In this document: piece after piece, positions 1 to 6,495 of the stretch | Position numbering within the stretch: the first letter of the stretch is position 1 | How the letters are laid out: every line of letters starts with the position of its first letter | NCBI GenBank assembly: GCA_937905985.1 | Contig: CALCWC010000121.1 | Span: 1-49,804 of the forward strand | DNA from: an uncultured Verrucomicrobiales bacterium | Lineage (GTDB): Bacteria > Verrucomicrobiota > Verrucomicrobiia > Verrucomicrobiales > Akkermansiaceae | Direction of reading: 5' to 3' | Length of the DNA stretch: 49,804 bases | The notes under the pieces: generated by a model | What the model saw: the letters and a program-made list of their open reading frames with translations, nothing else | Told to the model about the DNA's origin: nothing | Databases searched by the model: none | Position numbers and translations under genes: made by a program

Positions 1-13
1 CACATGTGTCCCA
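1..13. repeat. Left arm of a 13-bp inverted repeat paired with 2055-2067
   Basis: CACATGTGTCCCA at 1-13 is the exact reverse complement of 2055-2067. The next 13 bases inward match at about 7 positions, so an imperfect arm of about 26 bp is possible. The outer end cannot be seen because the window starts here. The two arms enclose the IS110 gene, hairpin clusters and repeat copies. CACATGTG is itself palindromic, so only part of the match is independent evidence. Confidence 0.45.
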
Positions 14-140
14 ATGGTTGCATTTCTGCCACGCAAGATGCTGGTTCATATAACGATGGGGAATTCGTGAAAATCGAAGCCCCCCCCATTGCATGGCGGA
101 GAAAAAACGCTCGGAGAGGAGCAACCCTTGGCGTGTATCC

Positions 141-228
141 ACCCCGCACCCGTCTTCGCGCTTTGCGCTACGCCGTGGCAGGCAAGGCGGGGTTATGTGC
201 CGAGACGTATCGGACGTGGTTACCCCCA
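141..228 (-). repeat. Dispersed palindromic repeat, copy A (minus orientation)
   Basis: On the minus strand 228-215 reads TGGGGGTAACCACG, followed by a GACGT/TCTCGGCAC stretch to about 197 and a pair of arms ACCCCGC (141-147) and GCGGGGT (187-193). The same order of blocks occurs in copies B (1831-1927) and C (26863-26949). The space between the terminal arms is 39 nt here but 3 nt in copy B, so the frame is conserved and the hairpin insert varies. The part to the right of 228 is less conserved than in the other copies. Confidence 0.6.
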
Positions 229-239
229 CGCCTCTATTA

Positions 240-508
240 ATCCGCTGTGGTAAAAGGGAGGCGTTCAAGGTATCATACCTTGCGCCGGCGTGGGTTTCCG
301 TATAGGCCATGCGGAAACCCACGGCCCGGATGCCTTCCGGCCCCACCCTAGTGCTGAAATACGCACGTACGTAAGTCTGGAAGCTCCGGGCCACCGCTGG
401 TGCGGGCCGGCAGGTATCTCTCGTATGATTGCTTGGACTTTCGTCCGTAATAGAGCAAGAGAATACTTACCATATTCCCATGGCCTAATCAACCCAAATA
501 AACAAATA
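240..508 (+). ncRNA. Candidate IS110 bridge RNA / left-end non-coding region
   Basis: This stretch directly upstream of the IS110 transposase has no credible gene but several strong stems: CAAGGTA/TACCTTG at 266-272/276-282; a 12-bp perfect stem at 289-300/312-323 with an 11-nt loop; CCGGA/TCCGG at 326-330/336-340; and GGAC/GTCC at 435-438/443-446. IS110-group elements are known to encode a structured guide (bridge) RNA in the long non-coding end 5' of the transposase. Position and folding fit; the RNA ends, guide loops and element boundary cannot be fixed from one copy. Confidence 0.45.
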
Positions 509-510
509 CC

Positions 511-1494
511 ATGAAATACCAATACATCGGAGTCGATCTGGCCAAAGAGAAGCTGGACGTGTACAGCAAGGGGAGCGGGTATGTCTCGCTCAAGAACGAC
601 GAGGCGGGCAGGCAGCGGCTGCTCGACATCGTGAAGAAGGCGGGACCGAATGCGCTGGTCGCATACGAGTCCACCGGGAACGTGTCGAAGCGCTTTGCGG
701 GCTTCCTCTATGACCACGGGGTGACGCAAAGGTGCCTCAACGCGCGGAGGGTGTACAAGTACGCCGAGATGGCCGGAAAGTTCGCCAAAACGGACAAGGA
801 GGACTGCCGTACGATATGCGAGTATGCGATATGGGACAAGGTGGAGCCGGACGCCCTGCACAGCAAGTTCATCCTGCGGTTGCGCGAGATGGTGTCGCTG
901 CGCAAGAGCCTGGTGGAGAGCCGCAAGACGCTCAAATGCGCCTGCCACGGCGGGGACGAGTCTGATTCCCCGCACACCGCCAGGGTCCTTGAGGTGTTCG
1001 ATGAGGAAATCCGTGCGCTGGAGAGGCGGATTGAGGCGTTCATCATGACGCACGAGACGTACGGACTGTTGCACAAGGCATTGCTCAAGGAGCCGGGGAT
1101 AGGCAAGGTTGCGGCCATGACACTGATAGCCTACCTTCCAGAGCTCGGACACGTCAGCCACCGGAAGATAGCCGGCATCGCGGGACTGGCACCCAAGAAC
1201 AACGACAGCGGCGAGACCATCGGCGCGCGCCACATCAAGGGCGGGCGCATGGTGCTGCGCAACGAGCTCTACATGGTGCAAATCGCAAGCATGCGCCTGA
1301 AGAGCTGGAAACTGCGCGAGTTTTACGAGAAGCTGTCGGTGAGCAAGCCTCCGCGCGTGGCCCTCATCGCCTGTTGCAGGCGCATGCTGGTGCAGCTCAA
1401 CGCGAAGGTGCGCGACTGGTACCACAATGGATGCAACGGCACGTTGCCGCCGGTGGGGTCTGGGGAGGCTGCGCAAGCCTCCCCTAGGGAGTGA
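511..1494 (+). CDS. IS110-family transposase
   Basis: 327 aa, a normal length for the family. The N-terminal RuvC-like DEDD domain is intact: D9 in GVDLA, E53 in YESTGN, and D95/D98 in KTDKED. A coiled region at about 120-180 leads to the C-terminal Transposase_20 domain (PGIGKVAAMTL at about 195-205, AGLAP at 224-228, then NDSG with the conserved serine S233). The enzyme should recombine DNA with a bridge RNA rather than by DDE chemistry. No clear Shine-Dalgarno precedes the ATG. The last residues (GSGEAAQASPRE) are read through the first of three downstream hairpins, so the C-terminus may be altered relative to a parent element. Confidence 0.92.
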   Translation: MKYQYIGVDLAKEKLDVYSKGSGYVSLKNDEAGRQRLLDIVKKAGPNALVAYESTGNVSKRFAGFLYDHGVTQRCLNARRVYKYAEMAGKFAKTDKEDCRTICEYAIWDKVEPDALHSKFILRLREMVSLRKSLVESRKTLKCACHGGDESDSPHTARVLEVFDEEIRALERRIEAFIMTHETYGLLHKALLKEPGIGKVAAMTLIAYLPELGHVSHRKIAGIAGLAPKNNDSGETIGARHIKGGRMVLRNELYMVQIASMRLKSWKLREFYEKLSVSKPPRVALIACCRRMLVQLNAKVRDWYHNGCNGTLPPVGSGEAAQASPRE

Positions 1495-1580
1495 CAGTGC
1501 CGCAGAGAGGGTTCCAAGGGGGATGAGCGAGAAGCTCTCCCCCTTGGTCGTAGGGGTCTGGGGAGATGAAATCTCCCCAG
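1462..1580. repeat. Three consecutive perfect hairpins after the transposase
   Basis: Hairpin 1 has 9-bp arms GGGGAGGCT/AGCCTCCCC (1462-1470/1476-1484) and overlaps the transposase stop region. Hairpin 2 has 10-bp arms CCAAGGGGGA/TCCCCCTTGG (1514-1523/1538-1547) plus an inner GAGC/GCTC stem. Hairpin 3 has 10-bp arms CTGGGGAGAT/ATCTCCCCAG (1558-1567/1571-1580). Hairpins 1 and 3 share the lead-in GGGGTCTGGGGAG and a trailing AGGG, so they look like diverged copies of one unit. They may be the right end of the IS or separate REP-type repeats. Confidence 0.6.
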
Positions 1581-1830
1581 GGCGGAGGCGGTTGTCGCCC
1601 CCCCCCACGCGTGCATACGCACACGTAAGGGTGCGCGAATTTTTTTTCAAAAAAAATGCGAATTATGATTGACTCGAAAAAGGAAAGCACCCCGCCAAGG
1701 CGGGGTGCAAAAGCATAACTGCAACAGTGATGAGCCCTGCCATATGAAAGGATGCTTCAAACACGCGCCAGCGCATGCCCCGCAAGGCGGGGCATACGTA
1801 GGAACGCGCCCAAAGGGCGCGCTATATGTG

Positions 1831-1927
1831 GAGCCATTCCAATGGCGACTCAAAGTTAGCCCAGCGCGGAAGCGCTGGGGGTAACCACCATCCAAACGTC
1901 TCCGTACCGAACCCCGCTCTGCGGGGT
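1831..1927 (+). repeat. Dispersed palindromic repeat, copy B
   Basis: Order of blocks: GCCATT/AATGGC stem (1832-1845), a GACTCAAAGTTAG linker, CCCAGCGC/GCGCTGGG hairpin (1860-1867/1872-1879), GGGTAACCAC, a CGTCTCCGTACCGA block and ACCCCGC/GCGGGGT hairpin (1911-1917/1921-1927). Copy C at 26863 shares the outer blocks but has a shortened central hairpin (CCCAGACCTGGG). Variation confined to the hairpins is typical of REP/MITE-like structured repeats. Confidence 0.75.
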
Positions 1928-2054
1928 GGATGACGTCTCCGGTTGCACATCTCTGGCCGCCTTTACCGACAAAATTCAAAGGAAGGGGCTTCAATTTTGG
2001 GCGATTTCCCTAACGATTGCCTATCAATGCGTAGAAAAAGACAAACTCAATCTT

Positions 2055-2067
2055 TGGGACACATGTG
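2055..2067. repeat. Right arm of the 13-bp inverted repeat paired with 1-13
   Basis: TGGGACACATGTG at 2055-2067 is the exact reverse complement of bases 1-13. It ends about 30 bp before the -35 box of the L,D-transpeptidase promoter. Together the two arms could bound a mobile unit of about 2.07 kb, but IS110 elements normally lack such terminal repeats. Confidence 0.45.
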
Positions 2068-2096
2068 CATTCCCCGTTGATGACTGGAACCCATCG

Positions 2097-2125
2097 TTGA
2101 CAAACGGAGACTGCAATGGTATAAC
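2097..2125 (+). promoter_or_regulatory. Promoter of the L,D-transpeptidase gene
   Basis: TTGACA (2097-2102), 17-bp spacer, TATAAC (2120-2125). The expected transcription start lies at about 2132, the A of the ATG, so the mRNA is probably leaderless. Confidence 0.7.
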
Positions 2126-2131
2126 ACACGC

Positions 2132-2626
2132 ATGCGCAAGATAGCTACGCTGATGTGCCTGTTGGGGATTAGTCTGGTCGCCACACAGTGCAAGACGACA
2201 AAGCCTGTCAAGGAGGAGCCGTTCGAGCCGTCCGGGGTGAAGCATGTTGAAATCAATCTTGCCACGCAGAATGGTGAGCTGATCCAGGGAGACTGCGTGG
2301 TAGCCGTGTTCCCCGTGTGCACGGGAACCAAGAGCAAGCCCACCCCCACCGGCGATTTCAGAATCATCGGCAAGGAGCGCTATCATGAATCCAACCTCTA
2401 CCCGAATTCCCCCATGCCGTACTTCATGCGCTTGACCAATGACGGCATCGGCATGCACCAGGGGCCGATGCGCTCCAAGCCGTCGTCGCACGGCTGCATC
2501 CGCCTGCACAGGGGAACGGCACAGTACCTCTTCAAGGAATGCCCCGTCGGCACGCGGGTGAAGATTGTGCGGCGCGACCCGCCGCCTCCCCCCGCCCCGG
2601 AGGATAAGGACAAGAAGAAGCACTAA
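2132..2626 (+). CDS. L,D-transpeptidase (YkuD domain) lipoprotein-like
   Basis: 164 aa. A hydrophobic N-terminus ends in VATQC (C20), a weak lipobox, so it is probably exported and possibly lipid-anchored. The catalytic segment of the YkuD family is complete: H109 in GMHQG and SSHGCIRL with H120 and nucleophile C122. Family members make 3-3 cross-links in peptidoglycan or attach proteins to it. The tail is Pro-rich, then Asp/Lys-rich. The next gene, oppA, begins 3 nt after the stop, so the two are probably co-transcribed. The promoter points to a leaderless start at this ATG. Confidence 0.82.
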   Translation: MRKIATLMCLLGISLVATQCKTTKPVKEEPFEPSGVKHVEINLATQNGELIQGDCVVAVFPVCTGTKSKPTPTGDFRIIGKERYHESNLYPNSPMPYFMRLTNDGIGMHQGPMRSKPSSHGCIRLHRGTAQYLFKECPVGTRVKIVRRDPPPPPAPEDKDKKKH

Positions 2627-2629
2627 GCC

Positions 2630-4234
2630 GTGCGCCGCCTGCTGACAGTCCTGCTGGCCCTGGCCCTGGCGGCCTGCGGAGACGGCCGCAGCAGCGCGGA
2701 GCGTGCCGCCGAGCAGGGGATTGTCATTGTTGGCAACAACCAGGAGCCGCAGAGCCTGGACCCGCACATGGCCACCGCCGTGGCGGACGGCAAGATTATC
2801 TGCGCCATGCTGGAGGGCCTGATGCCCGCCGAGCATCCCGGTATGGCGGAAACCTGGGAGCTCAACGGGGATGCCTCCGTGTGGACCTTCCACCTTCGGG
2901 AGGCGCAGTGGAGCGACGGGCAGCCCGTGACCGCGCGAGACTTCGCCTATGCGTACCGCCGCCTGCTGCATCCCGACTTTGGCGGCAAGTACGCGGAGAT
3001 GCTCTACCCCATCCGCAACGCGGAAGCCTACAACCGCGGGAAATGCCCGTGGGAGGAAGTGGGTGTGGAGGTGGTGGATGCCCGCACGCTGAGGCTGACG
3101 CTGGAGGGTCCCACTCCGCATCTGCCCAAGCTGGTGCAGCACTACACGTGGTTCCCGATACCCGCGCATGCGGTGGAGGCTCACGGCGGCATGCTGGACC
3201 GCCGCAGCCTGTGGACGCGCGAGGGCAACTGGGTGGGCAACGGCGCGTATGTGCTGCACGCCCACCGCTTCAACGATTACCTGGAGGTGCGCGCCAACCC
3301 GCGCTACTGGCGCGCGGCGGAGGTCCGCAACCGCGGCATCCGCTTCATGCCCATCGTCAACGGCTACACGGAAACCCGCATGTTCTTCGACGGCAAGCTG
3401 CACATCACCAACAACGTCCCCCCGGAGCTTATTGCCATGGCCAAGGAGCGGGCAGGGGAGCTGTATTGCCAAGACCCCTACTACTGCGCCATCTTCTACC
3501 GTCTGAACACCACGCGCCCGCCGCTGGACAACCCGCTGGTGCGCCGCGCGCTCTATCTGGCCATTGACCGCGATTCGCTGGTGAACGACGTGGTGCGCGG
3601 CGCGGGCACGCCCGCCTACACCTTCACCCCTCCCGGAGCTGGCTACACCCTGCCGCAGCCCGCGGATGCCACGCTCACCGAGCAGCAGCGCGAACAGATG
3701 GCGCGCGACCTGCTCGCCCAGGCGGGCTTCCCCGGCGGCAAGGGCTTCCCCAACCTGGAAATCATGACCACCTCGCGCGACGTGCAGCGCGTGATGGCGG
3801 AAACCGTGCAGTCCATGTGGGAGAAAACTCTGGGCATCCATGTGGAAATCCGCTCCTGCGAGTGGACCGCCTACAAGGCCGCCCAGCAGAACATGGAGTA
3901 CGATATCTCGTCCTCATCCTGGAGCGGCGACTACCTGGACCCCGCCACCTTCGTGGAGTTGTGGCGCAGCGGCGGCGGCAACAACTGCACCGGATGGGGC
4001 AATGCCGCCTGTGACGCCGCATTGGCAGAGGCCCGCGCCGCCACCTCCGAGGCCGCCCGCACGGACGCCCTGCAGCGCGCGGAAACCACCATGCTGCAGG
4101 AGCTGCCCGTCATCCCGCTCTACTGGAGCAGCAGAACCTATCTCAAATCCGCAGACGTGCGCGGCTGGGTACCGCGCCTGCTGGACGACCACCCCCTGGA
4201 CGCCGTGGAAGTGGGGCGCCAACCGCAGCCATGA
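2630..4234 (+). CDS. oppA: Oligopeptide ABC transporter substrate-binding lipoprotein
   Basis: 534 aa, GTG start. The signal peptide ends in LALAAC with lipid-modified C16, so the protein sits at the membrane and delivers peptides to the OppBC channel. SBP_bac_5 hallmarks are visible: EPQSLDPHMA near residue 40, WTFHLREAQWSDGQPVTARDF at about 84-104, and a late SWSGDYLDPATF segment typical of OppA. The stop overlaps oppB by 4 bp (ATGA). Length and motifs are normal for OppA/DppA/MppA; the exact ligand cannot be told. Confidence 0.93.
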   Translation: MRRLLTVLLALALAACGDGRSSAERAAEQGIVIVGNNQEPQSLDPHMATAVADGKIICAMLEGLMPAEHPGMAETWELNGDASVWTFHLREAQWSDGQPVTARDFAYAYRRLLHPDFGGKYAEMLYPIRNAEAYNRGKCPWEEVGVEVVDARTLRLTLEGPTPHLPKLVQHYTWFPIPAHAVEAHGGMLDRRSLWTREGNWVGNGAYVLHAHRFNDYLEVRANPRYWRAAEVRNRGIRFMPIVNGYTETRMFFDGKLHITNNVPPELIAMAKERAGELYCQDPYYCAIFYRLNTTRPPLDNPLVRRALYLAIDRDSLVNDVVRGAGTPAYTFTPPGAGYTLPQPADATLTEQQREQMARDLLAQAGFPGGKGFPNLEIMTTSRDVQRVMAETVQSMWEKTLGIHVEIRSCEWTAYKAAQQNMEYDISSSSWSGDYLDPATFVELWRSGGGNNCTGWGNAACDAALAEARAATSEAARTDALQRAETTMLQELPVIPLYWSSRTYLKSADVRGWVPRLLDDHPLDAVEVGRQPQP

Positions 4235-5154
4235 CACGCATGCTCCTCAAGCGTTTCGGCCAGGGCATCCTGGTGATTGTGGTGCTGCAAACCATCACCT
4301 TCTTCCTGGTGCGCCAGCTTCCGGGCAACCCCTTCCTCGGCGAGCGCAAGCTGCCCCAGCACATCATGGATCAGCTCAACAACCTCTACGGGCTGGACCA
4401 ATCCGCCTGGGTGCAATACCTCAACTACTGGAAGGGTATCATCCTGCACGGCGATTTCGGGCCCTCGCTCATCCGCGAGGGCGTGCAGGTGAGCGATATC
4501 ATCGCGCAGGCCTTCCCCGTATCGCTCTGGCTGGGCGTACTGGGCATGCTCATCGCCGTGGTGGCGGGCATTCCGGCGGGCATGTTGGCGGCGTACTGGC
4601 GCAACCGCTGGCCAGATGCGCTCATCATGCTGCTGGCCATGGCGGGCATCTGCATCCCCGCGTTCGTGATTGCCCCCGTGCTGGGAATCTCGCTCGGCAT
4701 GCATATCCCGGGGCTCAGCGTGGCGGGATGGGACGATGCGCTGTGCGCCGTGCTGCCCGCGCTCACGCTCGGCCTGGTGAATGCCGCGTACATTGCGCGC
4801 CTCACCCGCGGCGGCATGGCGGAGGTGCTTTCTGCAGACTTTATCCGCACGGCGCGCGCCAAGGGCGTGGGTGCGGCGCGCATCCTGTTTGTGCATGCCT
4901 TGCGCAGCGGGCTGCTGCCCGCGGTGTCGTACCTGGGGCCGGCGTTTGCGGCGCTCATCACGGGTTCCTTTGTGGTGGAGAGCTGCTTCCAGGTGCCGGG
5001 CATGGGCCTGCACTTCGTCAACGCCACCACCGACCGCGACTACTTCCTGATTCAAGGGCTTGTGCTCTGCTACGGCGTGCTCATCGTGGCCGCCAACCTC
5101 GCCGTGGATATCGCCCTCGTCGCCCTCAACCCCAGACTCCGCTCCAACTCATGA
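4231..5154 (+). CDS. oppB: Oligopeptide ABC transporter permease, OppB type
   Basis: 307 aa. N-terminal TM helix with RQLPGNPF, then the BPD_transp_1 domain with a late EAA-loop region (FIRTARAKGVGAARILFVHAL, about residues 205-225) that docks the ATPase. It forms the transmembrane channel with OppC. It overlaps oppA at its start and oppC at its end (ATGA both times), indicating translational coupling. Confidence 0.93.
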   Translation: MTRMLLKRFGQGILVIVVLQTITFFLVRQLPGNPFLGERKLPQHIMDQLNNLYGLDQSAWVQYLNYWKGIILHGDFGPSLIREGVQVSDIIAQAFPVSLWLGVLGMLIAVVAGIPAGMLAAYWRNRWPDALIMLLAMAGICIPAFVIAPVLGISLGMHIPGLSVAGWDDALCAVLPALTLGLVNAAYIARLTRGGMAEVLSADFIRTARAKGVGAARILFVHALRSGLLPAVSYLGPAFAALITGSFVVESCFQVPGMGLHFVNATTDRDYFLIQGLVLCYGVLIVAANLAVDIALVALNPRLRSNS

Positions 5155-6089
5155 CCGAATACCAACAGGGAAACTCGCTCTGGAGCGATGCGCGCCGCCG
5201 GCTCATGAAGAACCGCGCCGCCGTGGCCTCCCTGGTGTTCCTGGCCCTCATGGTGCTGGCATGCTTTGTGCTGCCCCTCTTCCCCTGCATCGCCAACCCC
5301 AACGCCACGGATTTGGGCAACATCGCCGCCGGATGCAGCTGGCAGCACCTCTTCGGCACGGACCAGCTGGGGCGTGACCTGTTGGCGCGCGTGCTGTACG
5401 GCGGGCGCATCTCGCTCTTGGTGGGCGTGGTGGCCACGGTGGTGTCCTTTGCCATCGGGCTGGCTTATGGGTTGGTTTCCGGCTATGCCGGCGGGCGCGT
5501 GGATGCTTTCATGATGCGCGCGGTGGACGTGTTGTTTGCGCTGCCGTTCATCGTGCTGGTCATCGTCTTTTCATTGAGCATCGAGGAGCCGAGCAAGGAG
5601 CTGACCGCCTGGGTGCTGGATTTAACGGGCTGGAGCCGCGAAAGCGTGGCCCCCATCCTGGGGCTGGTGCCGCTCTTCGTGGCCATCGGCGCCCTCGGCT
5701 GGCTCACTCTCGCGCGTATCGTCCGCACCCAGACCATGGAAATCAAAGCGCAAGAGTATGTGCTGGCCGCGCGTTCCCTCGGCCTTGGCCACGCACGCAT
5801 CCTCTTCCGCCACATCGCCCCCAACCTGCTGGGTACCGTTGTGGTCTACACCACGCTCGCCGTGCCGGGAATCATGCTCACGGAATCCACCCTCTCCTTC
5901 ATCGGTCTGGGTGTGCGGGCCCCCAATTCATCCTGGGGAACGCTCATCAAGGAGGGTGCCGACCGCATGGAGGTTTCCCCGGAGCTCCTGCTTTTCCCCG
6001 CCCTCTTCTTCTGCCTCACCCTCCTCGCCCTCAATTTCCTCGGCGACGGCCTCCGCGACGCCATTGACCCCAAGTCTGCCAAGGACTGA
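5151..6089 (+). CDS. oppC: Oligopeptide ABC transporter permease, OppC type
   Basis: 312 aa. Start chosen at the ATG overlapping the oppB stop; a longer open frame upstream is only read-through of oppA/oppB in another frame. OppC features: cytoplasmic N-terminus with SLWSDARRRLMKNRAA, FGTDQLGRDLLARVLYGGR at about 64-82, and an EAA loop EYVLAARSLGLGHARILFRH. No ATPase gene follows; an OppF-type ATPase lies 14 kb away on the other strand and no OppD is in the window, so the transporter genes are split. Confidence 0.93.
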   Translation: MTEYQQGNSLWSDARRRLMKNRAAVASLVFLALMVLACFVLPLFPCIANPNATDLGNIAAGCSWQHLFGTDQLGRDLLARVLYGGRISLLVGVVATVVSFAIGLAYGLVSGYAGGRVDAFMMRAVDVLFALPFIVLVIVFSLSIEEPSKELTAWVLDLTGWSRESVAPILGLVPLFVAIGALGWLTLARIVRTQTMEIKAQEYVLAARSLGLGHARILFRHIAPNLLGTVVVYTTLAVPGIMLTESTLSFIGLGVRAPNSSWGTLIKEGADRMEVSPELLLFPALFFCLTLLALNFLGDGLRDAIDPKSAKD

Positions 6090-6128
6090 GGCTTTTCCCT
6101 GCGATGAGCCATGCTTGTTTAATATATC

Positions 6129-6175
6129 ATATCTGCAATATAAACGTTGACAAATATTCAGATATAGTATATAAA
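6129..6175 (+). promoter_or_regulatory. hipBA promoter and probable HipB operator
   Basis: TTGACA (6147-6152), 17 bp, TATAAA (6170-6175). The -35 is bracketed by an inverted repeat ATATCTG (6129-6135) / CAGATAT (6159-6165), which extends almost perfectly inward (AATAT/ATATT). Predicted start at about 6182, one base before the ATG, so the mRNA would be leaderless. Autorepression by HipB is known for the family; assignment of this operator is inference. Confidence 0.65.
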
Positions 6176-6182
6176 CATATCC

Positions 6183-6491
6183 ATGAAGGGAAAATGGCCA
6201 TTGCCTGCGGGAGTAACCGCAGCCTTGCAGAAGGTGGGGCGTGATATACGGGATGCGCGCCGCCGTCGGCGTTTGACCATGGCGCTGGTGGCTGAGCGTG
6301 CCATGGTGTCGAGCGCCACATTGTCGCGCATCGAGCACGGGGATGCCGGCGTGGGGATAGGCGCCTATGCCGGAGTGCTGCATGCACTGGGGATGCTCTC
6401 CCTGCTGCGAGACGCCGTGGATTTGAGTCGCGACGAGGTGGGGCAGGCGCTCGATGTGGAACGGCTGCCCAAGCGCGTACGTATGAAATAG
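6183..6491 (+). CDS. hipB: HipB-like antitoxin, XRE-family HTH
   Basis: 102 aa. One helix-turn-helix domain of the Cro/cI (XRE) type at about residues 13-70: DIRDARRRRRLTMALVAERA, then the recognition region MVSSATLSRIEHGDAGVGIG. It should neutralise the adjacent HipA kinase and repress its own promoter at the inverted repeat around the -35. HipA starts 4 bp after the stop. The order antitoxin-then-toxin is typical. Confidence 0.85.
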   Translation: MKGKWPLPAGVTAALQKVGRDIRDARRRRRLTMALVAERAMVSSATLSRIEHGDAGVGIGAYAGVLHALGMLSLLRDAVDLSRDEVGQALDVERLPKRVRMK

Positions 6492-6495
6492 TGTT

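Larger units (their letters stand above)
1495..2096. other. Gene-free stretch rich in GC hairpins
   Basis: No credible coding region lies between the transposase and the L,D-transpeptidase. Besides the hairpins at 1514-1580 it holds an A/T palindrome near 1640 (eight T, C, eight A), then three perfect hairpins before repeat copy B: GCACCCCGCC/GGCGGGGTGC (1687-1696/1699-1708), ATGCCCCGC/GCGGGGCAT (1775-1783/1787-1795) and CGCGCCC/GGGCGCG (1805-1811/1815-1821). The same kind of T-run/C/A-run palindrome precedes copy C near 26803. Confidence 0.7.

Noticed and set aside
265..1650. 461-aa open frame on the minus strand over the IS110 gene
   Set aside because: It is the antisense shadow of the transposase; its product is His/Leu/Arg-rich with no domain, and the plus frame has all catalytic motifs.
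2024..3841. 605-aa minus-strand open frame across the L,D-transpeptidase and oppA
   Set aside because: High-GC antisense shadow: low-complexity His/Gln/Ala/Gly product, while the plus strand encodes recognised proteins.
3840..5150. 5' extension of the OppC frame back into oppA/oppB
   Set aside because: Read-through in a wrong frame (Arg/Ala/Pro/His-rich); the true OppC start is the ATG at 5151 overlapping the oppB stop.
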